Below the pieces are notes generated by a model. That model made no database searches, had not been told where the DNA came from, and saw nothing but the letters and a program-made list of their open reading frames with translations. A stretch of DNA of 28,217 bases from a virus. Position 1 is the first letter of the stretch, and each line of letters opens with the position of its first letter. The stretch is taken from the IMG/VR virus record IMGVR_UViG_3300042465_002759, positions 1 to 28,217 of that record; one strand, given 5' to 3'. The position numbers and the translations under genes were made by a program. This document shows, piece after piece, positions 1 to 6,566 of the stretch.

Positions 1-582
1 TACATGAATACCGTGAGATGCAAAACCAACCCATACGTTGTAACCGTCGCTTGTCATTGAACTAACATTGCCAGCAGGTTCAGAAGTACACGATGTAGGA
101 CTAGCGGTAAGGCTCGTATAGAACGTCACGTTGCCGCCAGAAGCCACATACAGGCGTGTGCCAGCAACAATAGATTTTAGTGTTGCAGCAGCATCAGACA
201 GGATTTGTGTGGTGTCTTTCAACAACGACAACTTGCCACGATCCCAAACATTCACACCCTTGTTAGAACGAAACCGGTACACCTCAGCATCAGCAGTATC
301 CGAATAATCCTGACCCGCACCATAATGCCAAGACGACTGTGAACGCCTCCACAAACCCTGTGGGTTGATAGCAGCCTCACCAGGTTCAGCCGACTGGTCA
401 ACGGAGTCACGCACACGCGCATCAAACTGTCGTGTGAAATCATTAGATTTAATATCAATCAAATATGGTCGACCGTTAATGGCAACAGGGAAAACATACG
501 GAACAAGTTGTGTTGTACCTGTACCCGTATAAAACGCTGCACCACCAAGAAAAGGGCTACTAAAATCTAAAACGTACGCCAC
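1..582 (-). CDS. Virion/tail protein, 5' part (cut by window edge)
   Basis: An uninterrupted reading frame starts at a GTG at 582..580, directly after the TAA of the upstream gene (586..584), and stays open to base 1, giving 194 residues with the C-terminus missing. The GTG start is supported by homology inside the window: residues 6-19 (DFSSPFLGGAAFYT) closely match the N-terminus of the 251-aa protein at 3703..4458 (DFSSPFTGGTAFYL). The rest is rich in beta-prone stretches such as RLYVASGGNVTFYT and YNVWVGFASHG, which resemble the blades of beta-propeller-like phage tail proteins. It follows the 294-aa structural gene and is probably co-transcribed with it. A tail or receptor-side role is inferred. 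The frame has no ATG near its beginning. Confidence 0.7.
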   Translation of the reverse strand, partial: MAYVLDFSSPFLGGAAFYTGTGTTQLVPYVFPVAINGRPYLIDIKSNDFTRQFDARVRDSVDQSAEPGEAAINPQGLWRRSQSSWHYGAGQDYSDTADAEVYRFRSNKGVNVWDRGKLSLLKDTTQILSDAAATLKSIVAGTRLYVASGGNVTFYTSLTASPTSCTSEPAGNVSSMTSDGYNVWVGFASHGIHV

Positions 583-583
583 G

Positions 584-1468
584 TTAAACCCTAATGGTTA
601 ACGGATATTGTCGAGCCAGTTTAGAAGCCTCAGCAATAATGCGATCACGACGCAACCTCAAAATGTTTGTAACCGAATTAGACATAGAACCAGCAGGAAC
701 CTCATCCGATCTACGAGTATCACCTTGTGATTCAATGAAGTTGCGTTTTACTTCACGCACAGCCAACATGCGAGCCATCACACCCATCTCGATAATGTCT
801 TCCATAGTCAAAGGCAACAAACAAACCGACTGAATATCTGACGCAGTAGTAGAAGCACGAACAAACGGTGCCTTATATCGAACACGCAAAGTACCTGCCA
901 TAGACAACTCATCAAACGTCAAAGCAAACCCTGACGCAAAATCGGCTGTAGGCAAATCCCTTGACAACCTCACCCCACGCAACACCGGATAATCGGAAGC
1001 CAAATACTTTAGACGCACATCAATCAAATCAATCACCGTAGAAGCAGACGTAATGTTAAGTTGACGGTCAGAACCGTTGTAACTCAGGTCAGCGTTCACC
1101 ACCCGAAACAAACCGTTAGATGGGCTAGACAAATCATCAAGTTCCTGGTTGAACGAATCCAACAGTTGTTGCTGTGGGAAACGTGGATTCAAAATGGCAA
1201 GTGCGCCAGCCGTGTGTGCGGCTGCTGTAGTGCCTAAATAGCCTCGCTCAACAGTCAAAGTTTTAGAACCTGACTCAGCAACCCAGATATACATGAGTTC
1301 CGAATCAATCTCAAACACCGATCCAGCGCGCAAACCAGCCAAGTCATAAGACATGACAATAGAAGTATCTGCCGATGTAACGGTTGTTGCTAACTTGTTC
1401 CGTTCCTCAATCGTTCCAGATAACAGTTGCCGTGACACCCTGTTAATGAGCGCACCAGCGGTAGACAT
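584..1468 (-). CDS. Probable head-tail/virion structural protein (294 aa)
   Basis: The ATG at 1468 directly follows the TAA of the 38-aa gene upstream, so translation is probably coupled. The protein has 294 residues. Residues 50-90 carry a beta-rich segment ending in VERGYLGTTAAAHTAG, a motif I associate with phage structural proteins in which a strand and turn precede an Ala/His loop. The C-terminal third is helical and basic (REVKRNF, RLRRDRIIAEASKLARQY). Its place after the capsid block and before a tail-like gene suggests a connector, adaptor or minor virion protein. I recognise no enzymatic motif, and the precise role is unknown. Confidence 0.7.
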   Translation of the reverse strand: MSTAGALINRVSRQLLSGTIEERNKLATTVTSADTSIVMSYDLAGLRAGSVFEIDSELMYIWVAESGSKTLTVERGYLGTTAAAHTAGALAILNPRFPQQQLLDSFNQELDDLSSPSNGLFRVVNADLSYNGSDRQLNITSASTVIDLIDVRLKYLASDYPVLRGVRLSRDLPTADFASGFALTFDELSMAGTLRVRYKAPFVRASTTASDIQSVCLLPLTMEDIIEMGVMARMLAVREVKRNFIESQGDTRRSDEVPAGSMSNSVTNILRLRRDRIIAEASKLARQYPLTIRV

Positions 1469-1585
1469 TTACTTCTTTTTCTTAGCCTTTGCCTTCATCT
1501 TCATGCCGGTCTTCTTGGCCATTTTCTTTGCGTCAGCCTTACCTTTGGCAGTGTAAGGGAACTCCATTTTTCCTACTTTGGGCAT
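1469..1585 (-). CDS. Small Lys-rich protein (38 aa)
   Basis: The ATG at 1585..1583 is preceded by AAAGGAACGATT, a good Shine-Dalgarno, and the frame ends in TAA at 1471..1469, immediately before the next gene's ATG. The 38-residue product begins MPKVGKMEFPYTAKGKADAK and continues as an alternating Lys/Ala/Met tail ending in four lysines. Very short basic proteins beginning MPKVG...FPYT are, to my knowledge, common beside structural genes in marine and freshwater phages. Charge suggests nucleic-acid or capsid-interior binding, but this is not shown. Confidence 0.75.
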   Translation of the reverse strand: MPKVGKMEFPYTAKGKADAKKMAKKTGMKMKAKAKKKK

Positions 1586-1626
1586 AATCGTTCCTTTCAG
1601 GGATTAGAAAAACAGATTACCACACA

Positions 1627-1887
1627 TCAACAATCCCATTTGCGTAACGCCAAAGCCTTCCGAGTTGGGCGACCCTTGCTATCTTTTAACGGTCCTGGCA
1701 TACCACCCATACGCGCACAAAACGATTTACGTCGAGCAGCCGCTTTAGGTGACTTTGCTGCTTGCTTCGCTGACACAGGTGGTTTCAGATTCATACCTTG
1801 CGCTTTGGCAGATGCACGACCTTTAGCGTTCAAACCGCCAGCAGGGTTCTTACCTTCTTTGCGTTGCCAAGCGGCAGTCTTAGCCAC
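1627..1887 (-). CDS. DUF6321-like small basic protein (86 aa)
   Basis: The 86-residue basic protein starts at ATG 1887, overlapping the end of the 53-aa gene by 8 bases. The pattern AWQRKEGKNPAGGLNAKGRA near the N-terminus, then RRKSFCARMGGMPGPLKD and RKALALRKW near the C-terminus, matches my memory of the DUF6321 family, which recurs in aquatic phages and has no known function. The single Cys-Ala-Arg-Met-Gly-Gly block is the most distinctive part. It lies in a run of three small Lys/Ala-rich genes between the glycosyltransferase and structural genes. Family assignment is from memory; the CDS itself is well supported. Confidence 0.8.
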   Translation of the reverse strand: MAKTAAWQRKEGKNPAGGLNAKGRASAKAQGMNLKPPVSAKQAAKSPKAAARRKSFCARMGGMPGPLKDSKGRPTRKALALRKWDC

Positions 1888-2041
1888 GCTTCTTGGCTGC
1901 TTTCATGTTGTCAATCAAATTCGGGTACGGGCGACCAGCCGCTTTAGCCGAAGCCTTCGCAGCAGCCTTCTTCTTTGGGGACAGTTTCTTAGATTTCTTC
2001 TTAGGGTTTGGTGTATCCCAAACTGGTCTAGGTTTCATCAT
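1880..2041 (-). CDS. Small Lys/Ala-rich protein (53 aa)
   Basis: The first ATG of an ATGATG pair (2041..2039) overlaps the TGA of the glycosyltransferase gene (2040..2038). The frame ends in TAA at 1882..1880, giving 53 residues. The protein begins MMKPRPVWDTPNPKKKSKK, continues as Lys/Ala repeats, and has a C-terminal segment GRPYPNLIDNMKAAKKRG. It resembles the neighbouring 86-aa and 38-aa proteins in composition but not in alignable sequence. The start choice rests on the ATGA coupling; the second ATG at 2038 is equally possible. Function unknown; a DNA- or scaffold-interacting virion protein would fit its charge. Confidence 0.72.
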   Translation of the reverse strand: MMKPRPVWDTPNPKKKSKKLSPKKKAAAKASAKAAGRPYPNLIDNMKAAKKRG

Positions 2042-3162
2042 TTGAGTAATCCTGCCTTAAATAGAACGTCACGTACATTCAACACTACACGATGTTTCAC
2101 ACCAGGTAACAGCACCACCCGATGCTTACCAATGTCAGCCTGCACCCGTTTAGTCACCTCGATTTCGCATGTTGGTTCAAACGGTTTCCACGCGCCAGTA
2201 GACCTGTTGGTGGTTGGTTGCACGATCTGCAACAACTGATCGGCGGCTGTATCCCAGTTGAACGCTGCTGTTTGTGGGGCTGTCAGGGTTGCCTGACGAC
2301 GATACTTGTCACGCTTGTTATACAAGTCTTTGATGGCTTCAGCCAACGCTTCACGGTCAGGTTCATCCCAGTCACCCATGTTCTGCCATTCACCTTCGTT
2401 TGTGGGAACGCTTGTTGTTGGTATGCGATGGGTGGCAAGATCAGCGAACTCTCGATGCCCATGAGCGTTAGACAGAATCGTAGGGACACCTGCTGAGACA
2501 GCCTGCAACGGCATGAGACCAAACCCTTCGCCACGGGACACCGACACAAACCCATCCATAGATCGCACCAAGTCACGTTCTTGTTCGACAGTTAACCATT
2601 CACGATGAATCACCACATTCGGGTAATCCAAGTTCTTTGGTGCAGACAGGTGAGGTGGCACAATCTTGATGTGTAGTTCTGCGTCAGGTAACTGCAACTT
2701 GTTGAACACCTCTAGCACCACATCTAAGCCTTTGCGATACCACTCTGAACCACCGCACATGAGCCGGAACTTGCCATCAGGTTTGTCCTCAGATGGACAC
2801 CAAACTGTACGATCAACACCCAACGGAATCATGTGAACATCATCATGGAATTGGGAGAACAGTTCCCAGTTGTGCAGCGAAGGAACAATCACTTTGCTAA
2901 ACGGTTGCAGATACTCGGAGAACGCTGGTGGCAACCAGTTTGTTTCCCACATAGTCAACAAATGCGGTACCTGATCCTGCTTCCAACCTTTAATCATGTT
3001 TGGTCGTAACGCAAAAACCGTATGTTCGGCATCATCAGCAAGTGTTACCTTTTCCGATAACGCACCACGCAACCCTGCAACCATTTTGCCGTAACCGATA
3101 TTTTCGATGTTGACACCAACAAGATTTAGAAGTCTGGAAGTATCCCTGTTTCGACTTGCCAT
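2038..3162 (-). CDS. GT4-type glycosyltransferase (374 aa)
   Basis: This looks like a GT-B fold, family-4 retaining glycosyltransferase that transfers sugar from a nucleotide-sugar donor. The N-terminal domain has GVNIENIGYGKMVAGL and a helical region ending in VHMIPLGVDRTVW. The C-terminal domain begins with the donor-site pattern CGGSEWYRKGLDVVLEVF (residues 136-153) and has SRGEGFGLMPLQAVSAGVPT (209-228), the counterpart of the EX7E motif. The second acidic residue is Gln220 instead of Glu. Lying among virion genes, it could glycosylate a capsid or tail protein, or host surface or phage DNA; the target is not visible. The start overlaps the 94-aa gene by 37 bases and has only a weak Shine-Dalgarno. 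Confidence 0.88.
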   Translation of the reverse strand: MASRNRDTSRLLNLVGVNIENIGYGKMVAGLRGALSEKVTLADDAEHTVFALRPNMIKGWKQDQVPHLLTMWETNWLPPAFSEYLQPFSKVIVPSLHNWELFSQFHDDVHMIPLGVDRTVWCPSEDKPDGKFRLMCGGSEWYRKGLDVVLEVFNKLQLPDAELHIKIVPPHLSAPKNLDYPNVVIHREWLTVEQERDLVRSMDGFVSVSRGEGFGLMPLQAVSAGVPTILSNAHGHREFADLATHRIPTTSVPTNEGEWQNMGDWDEPDREALAEAIKDLYNKRDKYRRQATLTAPQTAAFNWDTAADQLLQIVQPTTNRSTGAWKPFEPTCEIEVTKRVQADIGKHRVVLLPGVKHRVVLNVRDVLFKAGLLK

Positions 3163-3410
3163 TTTTCGTTTGCTCTCGCTTCCACAGTTGCCGAACCATC
3201 AATGTTTTTTGGTTGCAAACCATCGTCACGTAAACGCTTGTATGCTGCCAAGTCCTTGTCTAGCACACGATCTTTCTGTGCGATCACAGCCGACCGTGAA
3301 GAACCAGTACGGGTAGGCATAAGTTCTGCGCTGAATCCGACTGCTGACACTTTGCATCCGAAACAACCCTCAACATCCAGGTTTGGATGTGTCTCTTGAT
3401 GTTTGATCAC
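3126..3410 (-). CDS. Conserved phage protein with GCFGCK motif (94 aa)
   Basis: The ATG at 3410 overlaps the preceding TGA in an ATGA junction. Residues 8-20 (HPNLDVEGCFGCK) form a compact His/Cys segment, with Cys16 and Cys19 in CxxC spacing, and are followed by a Ser/Arg-rich stretch and a charged helix (DKDLAAYKRLRDDGLQP). I have seen the HPN...GCFGCK start in many actinophage hypothetical proteins near virion genes. Two cysteines plus nearby histidines could bind a metal, but only one CxxC is present. The C-terminal segment NIDGSATVEARAN suggests a short beta hairpin. Function unknown. Confidence 0.75.
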   Translation of the reverse strand: MIKHQETHPNLDVEGCFGCKVSAVGFSAELMPTRTGSSRSAVIAQKDRVLDKDLAAYKRLRDDGLQPKNIDGSATVEARANEKWQVETGILPDF

Positions 3411-3703
3411 GTTATGTAACTCCCGTATCCTGCTGCTGTTAACGATGCTACCTCAGTAGCATCCACCTCAATGTCGTGTCCACCAAGATAAGTCTTGATG
3501 ACCGTAGACATGTCTGACGGTTGGTTCTCTGTGTAAGACAGGTTAGTTAACTGGAACACGTTACGGCCTCTAGGGGTGGCCGCGTAATGTACGGCAAGCC
3601 TGTTAGCGAGGCGTTGTTCTTGGGATAGGCGATCACCTTTAATGTTGAACTCTGCTAACCGTGGGGTCACAAAGTTGTCGCTTGGTGTACGAAAAATTGC
3701 CAT
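3407..3703 (-). CDS. Small virion-associated protein, paralogue of neighbour's C-terminus (98 aa)
   Basis: The ATG at 3703 overlaps the previous gene's stop by one base (TGATG). From ANRL (33-36) to the C-terminus the 98-residue protein aligns with the last 66 residues of the 251-aa protein encoded just upstream. Shared elements are ANRL, LT..SYT, DM..V.K, GGHD, EV..LT.AG.G and terminal IT. This is a tandem duplication of one domain. The GGHD...LT.AGYG signature is familiar from small phage structural proteins. A virion decoration or adaptor role is inferred from context. No enzymatic motif is visible. Confidence 0.78.
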   Translation of the reverse strand: MAIFRTPSDNFVTPRLAEFNIKGDRLSQEQRLANRLAVHYAATPRGRNVFQLTNLSYTENQPSDMSTVIKTYLGGHDIEVDATEVASLTAAGYGSYIT

Positions 3704-4458
3704 CAGGTGATACTAGCCCCAAAGCCTGCTGAGGTCAATTCTGTTACTTCGGCATCAGTCAAAAAGTGGTCGTGACCACCATGCCACAGTTTCAATACCT
3801 GCCCCATGTCTCGTTGTTCAACAGTGGTGTAACTGTCATCTGTGAGGTGATACAAGTTTAACGCTCGAACACCACTCCGGTTGTAGGACTGCAAACGGTT
3901 CGCTGTGCCTTCACCACGGATCGTTCCTTGCGAATAAGAGATTGTAAATGGCACACGGAAAATATGTGACTTCACCCAACTGGCTGATTGTGTACCTAAT
4001 CCCGAACCTGTGGCATCACGGAAATATAGGACCCCGCCGAGCGCAACCGATGTTCCCGTTCCCGCACCCGACGCAGTACGAATAGCCGTGACGACTGGTA
4101 TCGCTGACGAGTCTCCCGTTCCTGATCCCGTAGCAGTTTTAGACCTAACACAAAGAGATACGGTACTAGAAGAACCTGTACCTGCACCGCTTGCAAAAAC
4201 AATTTTTTGTAAGACTTGTGACACAGCAGAAGAACCCGTACCAGCAGAATCGGCACCAACCCTGACCACAACCTTTGCTTGAACAACGCTGCTTGAACCT
4301 GTGCCACCGCCCGTAGCAGTGCGAGGTAATGTGATCAACCTGATGGCTGTTTGGGTGCCTGTGCCACTACCTGTAGCGGTACGAGCCAGTGTGGTTACAC
4401 CAAGATAGAACGCTGTTCCGCCCGTGAACGGGCTACTGAAATCAAGTGGGACAGCCAT
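3703..4458 (-). CDS. Repeat-containing virion protein, seven 20-residue Gly-rich repeats (251 aa)
   Basis: Three parts are visible. Residues 1-20 (DFSSPFTGGTAFYLG) match the N-terminus of the left-edge tail-like gene. Residues about 25-165 hold seven repeats centred on G-T-G triplets at 32, 52, 73, 93, 113, 133 and a GLG at 153, a period of almost exactly 20, each followed by a hydrophobic stretch such as AIRLITLP or VVQAKVVV. Residues 186-251 are a domain shared with the next gene. Such regularity suggests a beta-solenoid or stacked fibre. Location after the capsid block points to a virion surface or tail-fibre component. AGCGGGG near the ATG may serve as Shine-Dalgarno. Confidence 0.78.
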   Translation of the reverse strand: MAVPLDFSSPFTGGTAFYLGVTTLARTATGSGTGTQTAIRLITLPRTATGGGTGSSSVVQAKVVVRVGADSAGTGSSAVSQVLQKIVFASGAGTGSSSTVSLCVRSKTATGSGTGDSSAIPVVTAIRTASGAGTGTSVALGGVLYFRDATGSGLGTQSASWVKSHIFRVPFTISYSQGTIRGEGTANRLQSYNRSGVRALNLYHLTDDSYTTVEQRDMGQVLKLWHGGHDHFLTDAEVTELTSAGFGASIT

Positions 4459-4471
4459 ACGGCCCCGCTAC

Positions 4472-4840
4472 TTAATCGAGAGACAGGGTAAGGGTAGTGA
4501 TCTGGAAAGTGTCGCCAGCAGTAACAGCCGCAGACGTAGACAAAGCACCAGTCCACAAAGCATTACCTGCTGTTACGTCATCCCACAACGACCAATGCGA
4601 ATATGTTTCTGTAGTAGAAACGTTGGTCCACTCCAAAGTTGCCGAAGTAGCAATCGCACCCGAAGCAGCAGTAGCCCAAGCAGCAACCTTACGAGTTGTT
4701 TCTGAAGCCGCATTAGAAGTAGCAGCCTCACCAGGATCGCCTGTATGCAACTTCACATACACGTTCGTAGGGATAGTCCACGCTGCTCTACCAGTTGTAT
4801 GATCCAAGATTTTCAACTCGGCATAATTAGAAATAGACAT
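4472..4840 (-). CDS. Phage tail-fibre/decoration protein, Gp80-like (122 aa)
   Basis: The 122-residue protein has the layout of a common small virion family: YVKLHTGDPGEAAT near residue 27, a variable Ser/Thr/Ala strand region, SHWSLWDDVTAGNALWTGAL, then AVTAGDTFQITTLTLSLD at the C-terminus. This matches proteins I know from many phages as Gp80-like or tail-fibre-associated, with a small beta-sandwich expected. The ATG at 4840 has AAAGG about 6 bases upstream. The gene is the first after the capsid terminator and is preceded at 4861-4870 by GGTGTATGAT, a motif also found before the terminase gene, so it may have its own promoter. Confidence 0.8.
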   Translation of the reverse strand: MSISNYAELKILDHTTGRAAWTIPTNVYVKLHTGDPGEAATSNAASETTRKVAAWATAASGAIATSATLEWTNVSTTETYSHWSLWDDVTAGNALWTGALSTSAAVTAGDTFQITTLTLSLD

Positions 4841-4860
4841 ACAAACCTTTCGACAAAAAC

Positions 4861-4870
4861 ATCATACACC
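4861..4870 (-). promoter_or_regulatory. GGTGTATGAT motif upstream of Gp80-like gene
   Basis: Second exact copy of the 10-mer found before the terminase gene, here 20 bases ahead of the ATG at 4840 and just after the capsid terminator. It could restart transcription of the downstream virion genes. No -35 consensus is visible. Confidence 0.4.
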
Positions 4871-4876
4871 AAACAC

Positions 4877-4920
4877 AAAATGGGGTGGCCGCAAGGTCGA
4901 GGGGAACCTGGGCCACCCCA
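4877..4920 (-). terminator. Intrinsic terminator after the major capsid gene
   Basis: TGGGGTGGCC (4881-4890) and GGCCACCCCA (4911-4920) form a perfect 10-bp stem, and AGGT/ACCT inside the 20-nt loop can extend it. On the minus strand TTTTGTGTTT follows directly. It lies 26 bp after the MCP stop and separates the highly expressed capsid unit from downstream genes. Confidence 0.85.
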
Positions 4921-4945
4921 CAATGTGAGGGACTAACGCAACTTA

Positions 4946-5914
4946 TTAGGCTGCGTTTGAACCAATGCTTGACGACGAATCAATACGACGCAAGGAGGCT
5001 TCACGGAAACGACCGTAGCCACCAAGCCAGTACCAACCAATCGGATTGAAACGCATGAGCGAGTCAACCACAGGACCGCGAACGACCTTTGGAACAACGC
5101 CGTTGCCATCAACCTGTGAGTACGCCTTAGCCAAAGCCTGACGACCCATGATGATTGTGCCGTACACGTCAATCGTTCCAGTTGTGCTGGTACCGTTCGA
5201 TGCGTTGGCAGCCAATGGTGCGCGAGGTGTCTCAATGAAACGAACCGACTCAAAAGTGCCGATTTCGCCATTGTAGATGTTCGCTGTGTCCACAGCCACG
5301 TGAGGTGCATTCCAAGATGCGTTGCCGGTCTCACGACGAAGATCGTACGAAACGTCTGGATGAATGTAGCCCATGTAGTAGCCGTTAAAGGTTGCTACGT
5401 TTGCTCCACGAAGTGCTGCTGTAACTTGACGGACATCGTTTGCTTCGATGATGTCTTCAGCCTGAATGGTCACAGTGCTTGTTGGAGTTGACGAACCGCC
5501 ACCACCGTAAACAACGTTTGTTCCACCAGCCAAAACTGCTGACACAACTTGATCAATGCTGTTACCAGCGTTGTAACCAATCAAGTTTGCTGCAACAGCA
5601 TCAACATCAAGGAACGAGGTTCCACGAAGTTTTGCAGTGGTGTTAACCGTGTTGCCATATTCGGCAAGGGTTACAGTCACTTGGCTGTCTGCCATTGTTA
5701 CTGGGGTGAGGTCAGATGTTTCGCTGATTGGTGATGTTGCCGCAGCCATTTCCGAGAAAATGGTGAAGATAACCGAAGAACCAGGCATCGCCTGATTGGT
5801 TGCTTGCACATCTGCTGCTTGGTCGAACAACAGTTCTGAACGGAGAGCGAAATACGCCAACCGATCATACGCCGCCTGATCAACACTGAGTGAACTTGCT
5901 TGTGTAATTGCCAC
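4946..5914 (-). CDS. Major capsid protein, N4-gp56-like (322 aa)
   Basis: The 322-residue product has the expected MCP features: an N-terminal helical region, TPVTMADSQVTVTLAEYGN around residues 70-90, ANLIGYNAG and DQVVSAVLAGG (E-loop/spine region), YYMGYIHPDVSYDLR around 180, and IMGRQALAKAY with VRGPVVDSLMRFNPIGWYWLGGYG near the C-terminus. I recognise this as the N4-gp56/P22-coat type of HK97-fold capsid proteins. The start is GTG at 5914, with AAAGGAAACATA as Shine-Dalgarno. It follows the scaffold gene by 51 bp and is followed by a strong hairpin terminator at 4877-4920, so scaffold and MCP form a discrete unit that can be expressed at high level. Confidence 0.92.
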   Translation of the reverse strand: MAITQASSLSVDQAAYDRLAYFALRSELLFDQAADVQATNQAMPGSSVIFTIFSEMAAATSPISETSDLTPVTMADSQVTVTLAEYGNTVNTTAKLRGTSFLDVDAVAANLIGYNAGNSIDQVVSAVLAGGTNVVYGGGGSSTPTSTVTIQAEDIIEANDVRQVTAALRGANVATFNGYYMGYIHPDVSYDLRRETGNASWNAPHVAVDTANIYNGEIGTFESVRFIETPRAPLAANASNGTSTTGTIDVYGTIIMGRQALAKAYSQVDGNGVVPKVVRGPVVDSLMRFNPIGWYWLGGYGRFREASLRRIDSSSSIGSNAA

Positions 5915-5965
5915 TATGTTTCCTTTGGGGTAGCCCCAGAAGGTAGTGCGCCTACTGGAGAGTGA

Positions 5966-6415
5966 TTAATACTTTTCTGCTTCTGCTCTTGCCTGAGCCA
6001 GTAAAGCCATCACTTCATCCGAAGATTTTGCAGCATTAATACGTTGCGAATAGTCAACCGGTGCATCGCTTGTCTCGCCTGCACGACTGGCCTGAGCCAC
6101 CCGATTCCATGCCTGCTGTTCGGCAGCCACTTCCTTTTTTTGTGAAGGTATGAGATTTGCTTCTTCGGCTGCTGCACGGATTGCTTCGGCTGTGAACTCA
6201 CCGTCGTAGCCTTTAACGAACCATTTGGCACCTGCCGCATCAGGATCAACTCCTGCTTTGACAAACGCTAATTCTCGTTTGGCTGCTTCGGCTTCTTTGG
6301 CTTGCGCCTCTAGAGCCTTGTTCCGATCTTCCAATTCACGCATTCTGGCGCGTACTGGATTCCGTGTCGCTTGGTCTTGTGCTTCATCCTCAAACTCGAA
6401 GTCTGACTCTGACAT
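5966..6415 (-). CDS. Capsid scaffolding protein (149 aa)
   Basis: A short, highly charged helical protein directly upstream of the major capsid gene is the standard scaffold arrangement. The N-terminus is acidic (SDFEFEDEAQDQ) and is followed by a predicted coiled coil (RMRELEDRNKALEAQAKEAE, about residues 24-50). The segment AGVDPDAAGAKWFVKGYDGE is typical of tailed-phage scaffolds, and the C-terminus is helical and ends in EVMALLAQARAEAEKY. The ATG at 6415 has AGAAGGAG, a near-perfect Shine-Dalgarno. Transcription probably starts at the TTGACA promoter at 6531-6561, leaving a roughly 110-nt structured leader. Confidence 0.9.
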   Translation of the reverse strand: MSESDFEFEDEAQDQATRNPVRARMRELEDRNKALEAQAKEAEAAKRELAFVKAGVDPDAAGAKWFVKGYDGEFTAEAIRAAAEEANLIPSQKKEVAAEQQAWNRVAQASRAGETSDAPVDYSQRINAAKSSDEVMALLAQARAEAEKY

Positions 6416-6510
6416 GACCCACTCCTTCTGCCCACACTCTGACCGGAGGGTTCAGAATGGCTGCAAATCTCACCCCTTTTAACACATCGAAGACGGGGGG
6501 CTTCCGATGG

Positions 6511-6526
6511 GTGTTCTGTTGAACAC
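6511..6526. repeat. 16-bp palindrome at the capsid transcription start
   Basis: GTGTTC (6511-6516), TGTT, GAACAC (6521-6526) is a perfect inverted repeat with a 4-nt centre. It begins about five bases after the -10 at 6531-6536, so it lies on the expected start of the capsid transcript, as an operator or a 5'-end hairpin would. Confidence 0.6.
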
Positions 6527-6530
6527 TCTC

Positions 6531-6561
6531 AGTATACACACACCCACTGTCGGCGTGTCAA
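6531..6561 (-). promoter_or_regulatory. Capsid-unit promoter (TTGACA, 19-bp spacer, TATACT)
   Basis: TTGACA (6556-6561) and TATACT (6531-6536) are separated by 19 bp on the minus strand, in the gap between the 378-aa gene and the scaffold gene. The spacer is slightly long for an ideal sigma-70 promoter, but both boxes are strong. The leader to the scaffold ATG is about 110 nt and contains a 16-bp palindrome at 6511-6526 and a second hairpin. This gives scaffold and MCP a dedicated promoter. Confidence 0.6.
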
Positions 6562-6566
6562 GTACC

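Noticed and set aside
3964-4386. DNA repeats of about 60 bp considered as a CRISPR-like or mobile repeat
   Set aside because: They encode the 20-residue Gly-rich protein repeats in frame and are degenerate at DNA level, so they are coding repeats.
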